A stretch of DNA of 50,346 nucleotides from an uncultured Pelagibacteraceae bacterium (GTDB lineage Bacteria; Pseudomonadota; Alphaproteobacteria; Pelagibacterales; Pelagibacteraceae), in assembly GCA_902532595.1 (NCBI GenBank), contig CACAIN010000003.1:1-50346 (forward strand). The letters run 5' to 3'. A program made the translations under genes and the position numbers. Under the pieces are notes generated by a model that worked only from the letters and a program-made list of their open reading frames with translations, was not told where the DNA came from and did no database searches. Of this stretch, positions 1 to 7,434 are shown piece by piece (the stretch's first letter is position 1; each line of letters opens with the position of its first letter).

Positions 1-1
1 T

Positions 2-991
2 GGAAAACCAAAAGGAAATAAATGGAGCTTTGATGAAGATAATCGAAAAAGACTTCCTAAAAATATTAAGATTCCAAGTATTTCCAAATTAAGTCATTCT
101 AAGCACACTAATGATTTAAAAAGGTTTGTTGATTTGAATTTTAGTGATCATCCTGGAAATACTAAAAATTTTTGGTTTCCTACTACTAGAAAAGATTCTC
201 ATAAAAAACTTGATGAATTTCTTAAAGAAAGAATAAAGCTGTTTGGTGATTACGAAGATGCTGTAAGTGAAAAATCAAACATAATGTTTCACAGTGCTTT
301 GAGCCCAATAATTAATATGGGACTTATAACACCTGAAGAACTTATCCTTAAATTAAGGAAAGTAGAAAATAAAGTTCCTATTAACTCTTTTGAGGGCTAC
401 GTCAGACAAATTATAGGATGGAGAGAATTTATGAGAGGTATTTATCAAAATTTTGATGGCAAATTAGATAAATCAAATTTTTTTAACCATAAACGAAAAA
501 TGAAAAAATCTTGGTATGATGGAACAACAGGCTTAGATCCGCTTGATTTCTCCATTAGAAATGCCGAACGTTTTGGATGGTCCCACCACATTGAGAGATT
601 AATGATACTATCCAATATAATGAATCTTTGTGAGATACATCCAAAACAAGTTTATAAATGGTTTATGGAAATGTTTGTTGACTCATCTGATTGGGTAATG
701 TCACCAAATGTTTACGGTATGGGTTTATTTAGTGATGGAGGGATTTTTGCAACAAAACCTTACATATGTGGATCTAGTTATTTTCTTAAAATGATGCATT
801 TCAAGAAAGGCACATGGTGTGATGTTATGGATGGACTGTACTGGAAATTTATTGATCGAAATAAAAGATTCTTTTTAAAAAATCCTCGACTAGCTATGAT
901 GGTTAGAGTTTCAGATAAAATGAGTAAAGATAGAAAAACAAGAATTTTTAAAGCAGCAAATAATTTTATTAAAGAAAACACTAATGGTTAA
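2..991 (+). CDS. FeS-BCP-type (6-4) photolyase / cryptochrome-like protein, 5' truncated by window
   Basis: The frame is open from base 2, so the track start at 134 (a TTG) is not the real start; about 329 C-terminal residues are present of a family near 500. Family marks are the GNKWSFDEDNRKRLP segment that joins the antenna domain to the FAD domain, FGDYEDA, and the FAD/DNA-binding segments WREFMRG, NAERFGWSHHIERLM and PNVYGMGLFSDGGIFATKPY. These proteins bind FAD (and a lumazine in known members) and repair UV (6-4) photoproducts with light. In cluster-bearing members two cysteines form a CxxC just after this region; here the segment reads KMMHFKKGTWCDVMDGLYW, with one cysteine, so the 4Fe-4S cluster is probably absent. 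It overlaps the next gene by 8 bases. Confidence is high for family, moderate for substrate. Confidence 0.9.
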   Translation, partial: GKPKGNKWSFDEDNRKRLPKNIKIPSISKLSHSKHTNDLKRFVDLNFSDHPGNTKNFWFPTTRKDSHKKLDEFLKERIKLFGDYEDAVSEKSNIMFHSALSPIINMGLITPEELILKLRKVENKVPINSFEGYVRQIIGWREFMRGIYQNFDGKLDKSNFFNHKRKMKKSWYDGTTGLDPLDFSIRNAERFGWSHHIERLMILSNIMNLCEIHPKQVYKWFMEMFVDSSDWVMSPNVYGMGLFSDGGIFATKPYICGSSYFLKMMHFKKGTWCDVMDGLYWKFIDRNKRFFLKNPRLAMMVRVSDKMSKDRKTRIFKAANNFIKENTNG

Positions 992-1334
992 AGTTTTTTT
1001 TAATAATTCTTGCAATATTTGTAGGACTGAAATTAATCATTATAAAAAGTTTTGTGATGAAGGAATAGAATGGATAGATGTGACAAGTAATCAAGAAGCC
1101 CAAAAAATAACTTCAAAGTCATATGAACAACTTTTAAGAAGGATGCATGTTATCAAAGATGGTAAATTAATTGATGGAGCAGAGTCATTTCTTATAATTT
1201 GGAAAAATATTCCAAAATATAATTTTTTATACAAAATTTTTAAATTTAAACCTTTGTTTTTTTTATTAAATATCTTTTACGAAATAGCGGCTTATTTCTT
1301 GTTTTTAAAGAATAAGCACCTTTTAAAAAAATGA
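984..1334 (+). CDS. DUF393 (DCC family) thiol-disulfide-oxidoreductase-like protein
   Basis: 116 residues, starting with the thioredoxin-like pattern KVFFNNSCNICRTEINHYKK, where the family normally has DGxCxxC near the N-terminus. The later conserved part LIDGAESFLIIWK and the hydrophobic C-terminal stretch also match DUF393. The function is not firmly known; the CxxC suggests a thiol redox role. The start overlaps the photolyase stop by 8 bases and the stop overlaps the next start (ATGA), so these three genes are probably translated together. DUF393 genes commonly lie beside photolyases and other photo-oxidative stress genes. Confidence 0.85.
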   Translation: MVKVFFNNSCNICRTEINHYKKFCDEGIEWIDVTSNQEAQKITSKSYEQLLRRMHVIKDGKLIDGAESFLIIWKNIPKYNFLYKIFKFKPLFFLLNIFYEIAAYFLFLKNKHLLKK

Positions 1335-1465
1335 AAAAAAATCAGCTTCCAAAAAAAATTTGCCCTATATGCAATAGATACTTTAGTTGGCGAAAGAAAT
1401 GGAAACTTAATTGGAATAAAGTTAAATATTGCTCAAAAAAATGTTCCAGATCTAATTTAATTTAA
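1331..1465 (+). CDS. DUF2256 zinc-ribbon protein, 44 aa, not in ORF track
   Basis: A 44-residue ORF whose ATG overlaps the DUF393 stop as ATGA. The protein contains KKICPICNRYFSWRKKW, then VKYCSKKC, which is the DUF2256 signature: two CxxC-type pairs that should bind zinc, with the invariant FxWRKKW between them. DUF2256 proteins are about 45-60 residues and are often found next to photolyase genes; their function is unknown. The 3' end overlaps the convergent FAD-protein gene by 14 bases. It was missed because it is below the track's length cut-off. Confidence 0.88.
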   Translation: MKKNQLPKKICPICNRYFSWRKKWKLNWNKVKYCSKKCSRSNLI

Positions 1466-2591
1466 AAGTAGATAGTATAATTGGGATATTTAACTTAAAG
1501 TTGAAATAACCTTTATTTGAAAATTTCCAACAAAACTCATCTTCTTTTCTAGTGATAAAATTTATCTTTAAACTATATTTTGTTTTCAAGTTATTTAAAA
1601 AAGAAAAATTTTCTCCAATTGTTGGATAGGCTACATCAAACTTATTGTATTTTTCAATAAAGCCTATAAAGCTGTTTTCATCTAATAATTCAGCTTCAAG
1701 TTTAGTGTCCTTTAACTGTGATATTAAAATCTTTTTTTTAAAATCTAATACCTTTAAGTCTAATTTTAAACTCCTAACTTTATTATCTGGTAAAATGAAA
1801 TATATTTTTTTATAATTTTTTAGCTCGAAAGACTCGATATGAGTCTCATTATCAAAAACAATTAAATGATCATTTAAATCCTCATTCTTACTAATTTGAA
1901 TAGGAGAAATTTTATAATCCCTTTTGTCTATAATTGGTAAAGCAGTTTCATTTAACTTTATATTTTTATACTTATTATTTGTAAATTTGCTTATATTCCA
2001 AGATTTTGCTAAATAATTTTTACCCTTGGTTTGAATACCTGCAACCCAACGCCAACTTAGTGTATTAGATGCTGCGTCTCCATCAAATAAATATTTCATA
2101 AAAAATTCTGCTCCTTTTTGCCAAGGCAAACCTAAAGTAAATATCCAGATGCTAGCAAACAACATTCTTGTATGATTATGCAAATAATTATAATTTTTGA
2201 GTTCTTTAACCCAGTCATTAAAACACTCTATATCTGTTTCACCTTTAATAGCTCTAAAATACTTTTCATCTTCTTTAATTGCTTTTAAATCCTCTACAAA
2301 ATCTGACCAAACTTTAGGTCTTAATTCAAGCCAACCTTTCCAATAAACTCTCCAAAATATTTCTTGAATGTATTTATCTACTTTTTGAAAAGGATGTTTT
2401 GATAATACTTTTTTTGCAGTCTCATACTCTGTAATAAGTCTATGAGTTATATATGGTGATAAGCAGGAAACATTCTTTCTATTATTTACTCCATAATCAT
2501 AACTTCTTTTTGAGTTATAGTTTAAGATATCATTTTCGATGAAATAAATAAGTTGATTTAATGCACCTTGTCTAGAAGTTTCAAAATTCAT
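1452..2591 (-). CDS. Photolyase-like FAD-binding domain protein with C-terminal alpha/beta domain
   Basis: 379 residues. Residues about 1-220 match the FAD-binding domain of the photolyase/cryptochrome family: RVYWKGWLELRP, then LHNHTRMLFASIWIFTLGLP, GAEFFMKYLFDGDAASNTL and SWRWVAGIQTKGK, the aspartates of which sit where FAD is contacted. There is no N-terminal antenna domain. Residues about 235-379 look like a small alpha/beta domain ending in FCWKFSNKGYFNFKLNIP; I recall similar C-terminal domains in Rhodobacterales proteins annotated as photolyase or FAD-binding domain protein. Whether it repairs DNA or senses light is unknown. Its start shares one base with the stop of the upstream small gene, so it is the last gene of the msrA operon. 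Confidence 0.82.
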   Translation of the reverse strand: MNFETSRQGALNQLIYFIENDILNYNSKRSYDYGVNNRKNVSCLSPYITHRLITEYETAKKVLSKHPFQKVDKYIQEIFWRVYWKGWLELRPKVWSDFVEDLKAIKEDEKYFRAIKGETDIECFNDWVKELKNYNYLHNHTRMLFASIWIFTLGLPWQKGAEFFMKYLFDGDAASNTLSWRWVAGIQTKGKNYLAKSWNISKFTNNKYKNIKLNETALPIIDKRDYKISPIQISKNEDLNDHLIVFDNETHIESFELKNYKKIYFILPDNKVRSLKLDLKVLDFKKKILISQLKDTKLEAELLDENSFIGFIEKYNKFDVAYPTIGENFSFLNNLKTKYSLKINFITRKEDEFCWKFSNKGYFNFKLNIPIILSTFKLN

Positions 2592-2791
2592 TAATCTTCG
2601 TCATCTCTCCAATCATCGATATACAATTTCCAGCAAGCAAAAGCTACGCAGGGTATACCAATACAAAATCCGAGGAGTACTCCATTTTCTTTTCCTAAAA
2701 ATAAAGATCCATAATGTGCACTTAAAATTGGAGGAATTACAAGTATACTTCCTATAATTATATAACGATATATAAACGGAGGACGTTTCAA
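2591..2791 (-). CDS. Small two-helix membrane protein, TTG start preferred
   Basis: The track gives an 83-residue version starting at 2842, but that would overlap the upstream gene by 55 bases. A TTG at 2789-2791 overlaps the upstream TGA as TTGA, a normal coupled start, and gives 66 residues starting KRPPFIYRYII. The protein has two hydrophobic stretches (about residues 9-27 and 35-53) and an acidic tail ending DDWRDDED, so it is an inner-membrane protein. I do not recognise the family. Its place between an exported DUF4864-like protein and the FAD protein suggests one operon. Confidence 0.65.
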   Translation of the reverse strand: MKRPPFIYRYIIIGSILVIPPILSAHYGSLFLGKENGVLLGFCIGIPCVAFACWKLYIDDWRDDED

Positions 2792-3243
2792 ATTGTGTTT
2801 CCTTGGTCTACAGGTAGAGACACTGCTGATGTATACCAGCAATTTTTACAATTATCATCACTACCTTTTTTAACATGCCATTCATAGAAAAATAACTTCT
2901 TATCATCTGTTAAGATTTCAATTCTATATACATAAACGTTAGGGCTATTTGTTATAAGTTTTATCTTATGTGAAGAATGATTGATTAGATATTTATATTG
3001 CTGACCATAAATCATAATTCTAAATCTCTCATAAGGTCCGGTAATTTTTTTATTATCAGGATGAGCAAAAAGCCAAGTTTGTTTTATACCTTGATCTTTT
3101 TCATCATTATTCTTAAGTCCTATAAGCTGAATCTTAACTACATCGTATGGATCAAATTTTTTACTTGGTTTAATCAATTCCGCATTAAGTTGGCCAAAAT
3201 AAAATATGAATATACAAAAGATTATAATTTTTTTTAATTCCAT
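2788..3243 (-). CDS. Exported DUF4864-like protein
   Basis: 151 residues with an N-terminal signal peptide (KKIIIFCIFIFYFGQLNAE). The mature part begins with a helix, VVKIQLIGLKNNDE, followed by TWLFAHPDNKKITGPYERF and QYKYLINH, which resembles the DUF4864 pattern of a short amphipathic helix followed by (F/W)A-P and a phenylalanine-containing segment. Two cysteines in DDNCKNCWY could form a disulfide or bind a metal in the periplasm. Function is unknown. The start overlaps the msrA stop by 10 bases. The family call is from memory and moderate. Confidence 0.6.
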   Translation of the reverse strand: MELKKIIIFCIFIFYFGQLNAELIKPSKKFDPYDVVKIQLIGLKNNDEKDQGIKQTWLFAHPDNKKITGPYERFRIMIYGQQYKYLINHSSHKIKLITNSPNVYVYRIEILTDDKKLFFYEWHVKKGSDDNCKNCWYTSAVSLPVDQGNTI

Positions 3244-3857
3244 ATTTTATTTAATACCTCTTCTCTTTGACAAGCTTTTTTATAAGTAAGATACCTTAAA
3301 AAATTTTTTTGATAATAATCTTGATGGTGATCTTCAGCTTTATAAAATTTATCAAACTTCCACAGCATTGTTACAACTTTAGAATTAAATCTTTTTTCCA
3401 CTTCAAAAACAGAGTTTTGAATAATTTTCTTTTGCTTATTATTCTTAAAAAAAATAACTGATCTATAGCTTTTTCCCTTATCACAAAATTGGCCATATTT
3501 ATCAAATGGATCAATATTTTTCCAAAAAACGTTTACTAATGATTCATAAGATACCTTGTTAGGATCATATGTAATTTCTATCGTTTCTACATGTCCTGTA
3601 TCTTTATAAATGACATCTTTGTAGGTAGGATTTTTCATTTTTCCTCCTGAGTATCCTGAAATTGATTTAATAACTCCCTCGACTTTATCAAAAGACTCCT
3701 CCATACACCAAAAACAGCCACCAGCAAAATATGCTTTTTTGTAATTATAATTCTCATTTGACTTGCCGGTAGTTACTTTCAATTCTCCTGCTATTATTTG
3801 ATCGTAATAAATTAATGGGGTTTGGAAAATTAATATAAGTAAAATAATTTTTTTCAT
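3234..3857 (-). CDS. msrA: Peptide methionine sulfoxide reductase MsrA, exported
   Basis: 207 residues with a signal-peptide-like N-terminus of about 24 residues and then the canonical MsrA domain: FAGGCFWCMEESF with the catalytic cysteine about residue 48, GYSGGKMKNPTYKDV, TGHVETIEITYDP and the FWKNIDPFDKYGQFCDKG block. It reduces methionine-S-sulfoxide in oxidised proteins. A cysteine near the C-terminus (KKACQREEV) can act as the resolving residue. Export implies repair of periplasmic proteins; an exported MsrB for the R-epimer lies at 49,325. It appears to be the first gene of a four-gene minus-strand operon with the DUF4864-like protein, the small membrane protein and the FAD protein. 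Confidence 0.96.
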   Translation of the reverse strand: MKKIILLILIFQTPLIYYDQIIAGELKVTTGKSNENYNYKKAYFAGGCFWCMEESFDKVEGVIKSISGYSGGKMKNPTYKDVIYKDTGHVETIEITYDPNKVSYESLVNVFWKNIDPFDKYGQFCDKGKSYRSVIFFKNNKQKKIIQNSVFEVEKRFNSKVVTMLWKFDKFYKAEDHHQDYYQKNFLRYLTYKKACQREEVLNKIWN

Positions 3858-3908
3858 CCTCAGATTCTAAGATAGATTCAAGATATTAAAAGGTGTATCT
3901 TGTCCTAT

Positions 3909-4040
3909 ATGGAAGATTTACCAGACAATATTTGTGAAGAGTGTCAAAAAGAGGATGAAAGCGTAAATTCAAATTTTATTATTAGTGGATATAAGATTTG
4001 TGATAGTTGCAAATTATCTAAAACAATTTTTCCTGTCTAA
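3909..4040 (+). CDS. Small CxxC/CxxC zinc-ribbon-like protein, 43 aa, not in ORF track
   Basis: A 43-residue ORF, MEDLPDNICEECQKEDESV... ending KICDSCKLSKTIFPV. The paired CEEC and CDSC, spaced about 20 residues apart, are typical of a zinc ribbon. An AAGGTG stretch about ten bases upstream could serve as a weak ribosome-binding site. Its stop overlaps the convergent Yip1 gene by four bases, the same tight packing as real genes here. I do not recognise a family and the function is unknown. Confidence 0.55.
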   Translation: MEDLPDNICEECQKEDESVNSNFIISGYKICDSCKLSKTIFPV

Positions 4041-4558
4041 ATTCCTTTAAAAAGAACAATAACTAAAAATAAGAAAAATGCCTGAAACAACCAGGCAACA
4101 ATTACAACTCCTAAAGCTTTCCACATGCTTTCATAATCTAAAGCAGATTTAACAGCTACAACCATACAAGCTAACATCCAAAATGCAGAACCAATAAAAG
4201 TTACGGTCATTAAGTCTGGGGTTACACCAAATACTCTGATTAAACCTGGGGCGCTGGAAAAACCAATTGTTCTTAACAACTCTCCATGATTACTTTTAGT
4301 TGTTGTTCCGCCAAATAATTTTACGCCTACAAAATAAATCACATAAGCCCATACATACCAACTTAATAATGATAAGACTGGAGCTAGTAAAAAATTAGAC
4401 ACTCCTAATTGTAAAGCTCCTACTCCAGCAGCTAAACTAGATAAAACTACTACCGCTCCTGCTTGAACAGTAGCTGACTTATCTTTTTCTACCTCTTCAT
4501 AAAGATCAACATCGATCTTGATCGCTCTAAATACCCTATCTAGAAAAATAGTAACCAT
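4037..4558 (-). CDS. Yip1-domain membrane protein
   Basis: 173 residues with a short cytoplasmic N-terminus (about 30 residues, ending EEVEKDKS) and five hydrophobic segments. The pattern (charged N-terminus, GVG-rich first helix, WYVWAYVIYFVGVKLFGG, then TIGFSSAPGLIRVFG) is that of bacterial Yip1-family proteins, where the SSAP motif after the third segment is typical. Biochemical role in bacteria is not established. It is monocistronic by position: convergent with the small CxxC gene and divergent from the HPP gene, 49 bases away. Confidence 0.78.
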   Translation of the reverse strand: MVTIFLDRVFRAIKIDVDLYEEVEKDKSATVQAGAVVVLSSLAAGVGALQLGVSNFLLAPVLSLLSWYVWAYVIYFVGVKLFGGTTTKSNHGELLRTIGFSSAPGLIRVFGVTPDLMTVTFIGSAFWMLACMVVAVKSALDYESMWKALGVVIVAWLFQAFFLFLVIVLFKGI

Positions 4559-4607
4559 TTTTTTAATCCTTTAAAATGTATATAACTTAATTGCAGAAAA
4601 AATATAT

Positions 4608-5078
4608 ATGAAAATAAAAAAAAATTTTGAACCAATTGTATCAGGATTATCAGCAGCTATAGTTATTAGTATTCTTGCTTTTTTAACTTTAGAAACTTCT
4701 ACGGGAATATGGTTGATGTTTTCTTTTGGTGCTACTGTTTTTATAGCGTTTGTGCTTTATGACTTAGAAACTGCTCAACCAAAAAATATAATTTTTGGTC
4801 ATTTAGTATCAATACTAGTTGGAATTATATTTAACGAAACAATCGGAGTATCTTTTTATTCTTTAGGTTTATCAGTTGGGATAGCAGTAATTTTAATGGT
4901 GTACTTAAAGATAATGCATCCTCCTGCAGCCTCTAATCCTTTAGTTGCTTTATCTATGGATTTATCTTTTGATTTTGTCTTGTTCCCAGTCTTCGTTGGA
5001 ACAATTATAATAGTTTTGATGTCAATTTTGATTAATAGAATTATTTTAAAAAGAAAATACCCTAAAAGATTGTTTTAA
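4608..5078 (+). CDS. HPP family membrane protein
   Basis: 156 residues with four or five transmembrane helices. The hallmark HPPAASNPL follows the third helix, with FSFGATVFIAF before it, both diagnostic for the HPP family. Plant members have been connected with nitrite transport across the chloroplast envelope; bacterial members are often fused to CBS domains, which this one lacks. Substrate is unknown here. The stop is 11 bases from the convergent oxidoreductase gene. Confidence 0.85.
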   Translation: MKIKKNFEPIVSGLSAAIVISILAFLTLETSTGIWLMFSFGATVFIAFVLYDLETAQPKNIIFGHLVSILVGIIFNETIGVSFYSLGLSVGIAVILMVYLKIMHPPAASNPLVALSMDLSFDFVLFPVFVGTIIIVLMSILINRIILKRKYPKRLF

Positions 5079-5089
5079 TTGTTAAATAA

Positions 5090-6193
5090 TTACAGAACGT
5101 AAGGTTCGGGTCTTTTTCTATTTTCTAATACTCTCTCTATAGCAAAAGCATTTAGGTCTATTGATTGATAGGATCCTGTAGTAATTAATTCAGTTAATGC
5201 TCTGCCTATTCCAGGGGCTTGCATTAAACCTCTGCCTGTAAAACCTGAAGCCATATATAAGTTCTCATACTTTGGATGTTTACCAACCACTGCGTTGTTA
5301 TCCAATTTATTACAATCATAATAACCAGCCCAAGCTCCGGTTAGTTTTAATTCTTCAAAAATAGGCACTCGTTTTGCTAAAGCTGGCCAAACTAATTCCT
5401 CAAAATGATTCCAGTCTGGCTCTAAATCTTTGGCATTAAATGATGAGATTGGTGATCCTGCTAAATATTCTTTTCCTTCAGGTCTCCAATAAACACCGGT
5501 GGTAAAATCAGAAGTTAGAGGCATGTCAGGTATATGTTTGGGGCACTTAACTCTAAAAACTGTATGCTTCTGAGGCACTACAGGTATATCTTTTAATAAG
5601 TCATTTGTTAAATAACCTACAGCAGAAATAATAATTTTTGCTTTTATTTCAGAAATATTTTTTACTTCTCCTTTAATAAACTCAGCTCCTAATTCTATTG
5701 CTTTATTTTTAAGTGCGCTATGAAACAAATGTGGATCAATCCAACCTTCCATTTTATCATCTGTGTAAGTAAAGGTTTCTATATCATCATCATTAATATA
5801 GGGAAAAATTTTTTTAAGATCTGATCCTTTTGTATTTTTTGTCCCAGCTTCACATGCTTCATGGTTCTTTAAAGCCTCATACTGTTCTTCGGCGTGTTTA
5901 GATCCGAATAAAAATAAATAACCATTTGGAACTATGCTGGCTGTAGGATTGGGATTCTTTTCTGTTTTTAGTAATTCTGGAATTTTAAAAATAAACTCTC
6001 TAGCAAATTTTCCTAATAAAATGTTTTCTTTTTGAAAAAATTGCCTTCTGAAACCACCAAGAGATAAAGGAAATGATGCAGATTTATAAGTTGGGTCTTT
6101 CTCAATAACTTTAACTTTTCTTCCTTCTTTGGATAAAAAATAAGCTGTAGAGGCTCCTATTATTCCTCCTCCGATTATAACTACATCTTCCAT
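5090..6193 (-). CDS. FAD-dependent oxidoreductase, DAO / FOXRED1-like family
   Basis: 367 residues. An N-terminal Rossmann FAD-binding motif IIGGGIIGASTAYFLSKEG is followed by VIEKDPTYKSASFPLSLGG, a pattern shared with the FOXRED1-like branch of the D-amino-acid-oxidase (DAO) superfamily. Near the C-terminus YMASGFTGRGLMQAPGIGRA completes the FAD site. Members oxidise amines or N-methyl amino acids, or assist complex I assembly in mitochondria; the substrate cannot be told from sequence. It follows tspO after two bases and is probably co-transcribed with it. Confidence 0.85.
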   Translation of the reverse strand: MEDVVIIGGGIIGASTAYFLSKEGRKVKVIEKDPTYKSASFPLSLGGFRRQFFQKENILLGKFAREFIFKIPELLKTEKNPNPTASIVPNGYLFLFGSKHAEEQYEALKNHEACEAGTKNTKGSDLKKIFPYINDDDIETFTYTDDKMEGWIDPHLFHSALKNKAIELGAEFIKGEVKNISEIKAKIIISAVGYLTNDLLKDIPVVPQKHTVFRVKCPKHIPDMPLTSDFTTGVYWRPEGKEYLAGSPISSFNAKDLEPDWNHFEELVWPALAKRVPIFEELKLTGAWAGYYDCNKLDNNAVVGKHPKYENLYMASGFTGRGLMQAPGIGRALTELITTGSYQSIDLNAFAIERVLENRKRPEPYVL

Positions 6194-6195
6194 AA

Positions 6196-6660
6196 CTAAT
6201 TCAAGTAAAAGATAGCTCCATTAAGTATTAAAGCGTAAGATGACCATAGCAAATAAGGTATCATTAGTAAAAAACTAATTCTATTAACATGGTAATAAAT
6301 TCTCATTAACCAAATTATAAAAATTAATATTATCCCCAAGTCAATTAAAGCAACAAAGATTTGATGAAAACCAAAAAATATAACACTCCACATACTGTTA
6401 AAAAATAAGTGTATAAAGTAAATCTGCAAAATCTTTTTATCAGAGGTTTGTTTCCAAGCTGACCAAGCCGCTATTGACATAAATATGTACAAGGTAGTCC
6501 AAACAGGTCCAAAAACCCAGCTTGGAGGATTAAAACTTGGTAAAAGAATTTCTGAATACCATGGTTCTTTAAAAGAAGAAGTGACAAAACTTCCAATACC
6601 AGAAGCCAAAAAAGTAATTATAAGTATTAATCCTAAAGATAAATATTTATTTTTAGTCAT
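6196..6660 (-). CDS. tspO: TspO/MBR family tryptophan-rich sensory protein
   Basis: 154 residues with five transmembrane helices and the family core WYSEILLPSFNPPSWVFGPVWTTLYIFMSIAAW. The aromatic-rich positions that line the porphyrin/cholesterol pocket (the PxWVFGPVWT block and later WSxxF and YLLWSSYA) are present. In Rhodobacter TspO affects tetrapyrrole flux and expression of photosynthesis genes in response to oxygen and light. It is divergent from the SDR gene, with 21 bases between starts, and starts the two-gene unit with the FAD oxidoreductase. Confidence 0.92.
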   Translation of the reverse strand: MTKNKYLSLGLILIITFLASGIGSFVTSSFKEPWYSEILLPSFNPPSWVFGPVWTTLYIFMSIAAWSAWKQTSDKKILQIYFIHLFFNSMWSVIFFGFHQIFVALIDLGIILIFIIWLMRIYYHVNRISFLLMIPYLLWSSYALILNGAIFYLN

Positions 6661-6681
6661 ATAATAAGATATAACTAATTT

Positions 6682-7434
6682 ATGGTAGAAAATCAGAAAA
6701 AAGTCTGGATCACTGGAGCTAGTAGCGGTATTGGCAGATCAACAGCAGAGAAATTTGCTAAAGAAGGATGGCAAGTCGCTATATCTGCTAGAAGAAAAGA
6801 AATGCTGGACGATATAGCAAAAAATCAAAACATAACTTCTTATCCTTTAGATGTTTTAAATGAAGATGATTGCAAAAATACATTTAAGAAAATCTTATTA
6901 GATTTTAATACAATTGACCTTTGTATTTTTTGTAGTGGTACTTACGATCCGAAAAAAGAAAAAGAGATAGATATAAAACAGAATAAATTCGTTATGAATG
7001 TAAATTATTTTGGAGTATTGCATTGTGTTAAAGCAGCAGAAAAATATTTTAAAGAAAGAAAAAACGGTCATATTTCAATAGTTTCTTCGATAGCTGGATA
7101 TCGAGGATTACCAAATTCAAGTGGTTATGGTCCTTCTAAAGCAGCTCTAAATAATTTCGCTGAAAGCATCTATTTTGATTTTAAAAAATATAATGTTAGA
7201 GTTTCAGTAATATCTCCAGGATTTATTAAAACACCTTTGACTGACAAAAATGATTTCCCTATGCCATTTTTAAGATCTGTGGAATTTGCATCAGAAAAAA
7301 TCTATACGGGGCTTACAAGGTCAAACTCTTTTGAAATTCATTTTCCAAAGCAGTTAACTTTAATTTTGAAATTTTTGAGATTATTACCTTATAAAATTTA
7401 TTTATTTTTAATATATAAATTATATAAACGTTAA
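6682..7434 (+). CDS. Short-chain dehydrogenase/reductase (SDR)
   Basis: 250 residues of classical SDR fold: TGASSGIGRS cofactor loop, a conserved D-x-x-N region (FCSGTYD instead of NNAG, so atypical there), IVSSIAGYRG with the catalytic serine, and the YGPSKAAL Y-x-x-x-K pair. NADPH is likely because of the basic SARRKE after the second strand. The C-terminus is basic and hydrophobic (LPYKIYLFLIYKLYKR) and may dock to membrane lipid. It is convergent with, and overlaps by four bases, the DUF3833-cfa-DUF1365-COG2907 genes; SDR genes are usual partners of that set. Confidence 0.88.
   Translation: MVENQKKVWITGASSGIGRSTAEKFAKEGWQVAISARRKEMLDDIAKNQNITSYPLDVLNEDDCKNTFKKILLDFNTIDLCIFCSGTYDPKKEKEIDIKQNKFVMNVNYFGVLHCVKAAEKYFKERKNGHISIVSSIAGYRGLPNSSGYGPSKAALNNFAESIYFDFKKYNVRVSVISPGFIKTPLTDKNDFPMPFLRSVEFASEKIYTGLTRSNSFEIHFPKQLTLILKFLRLLPYKIYLFLIYKLYKR

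Noticed and set aside
134-991. Track ORF start at 134 as the photolyase start
   Set aside because: The frame stays open to base 2 and the upstream residues match the family, so the gene is cut by the window.
6600-6681. RpoE-type (TGATCC / TAAG-like) promoter before the SDR gene
   Set aside because: No convincing match was found here or before msrA.
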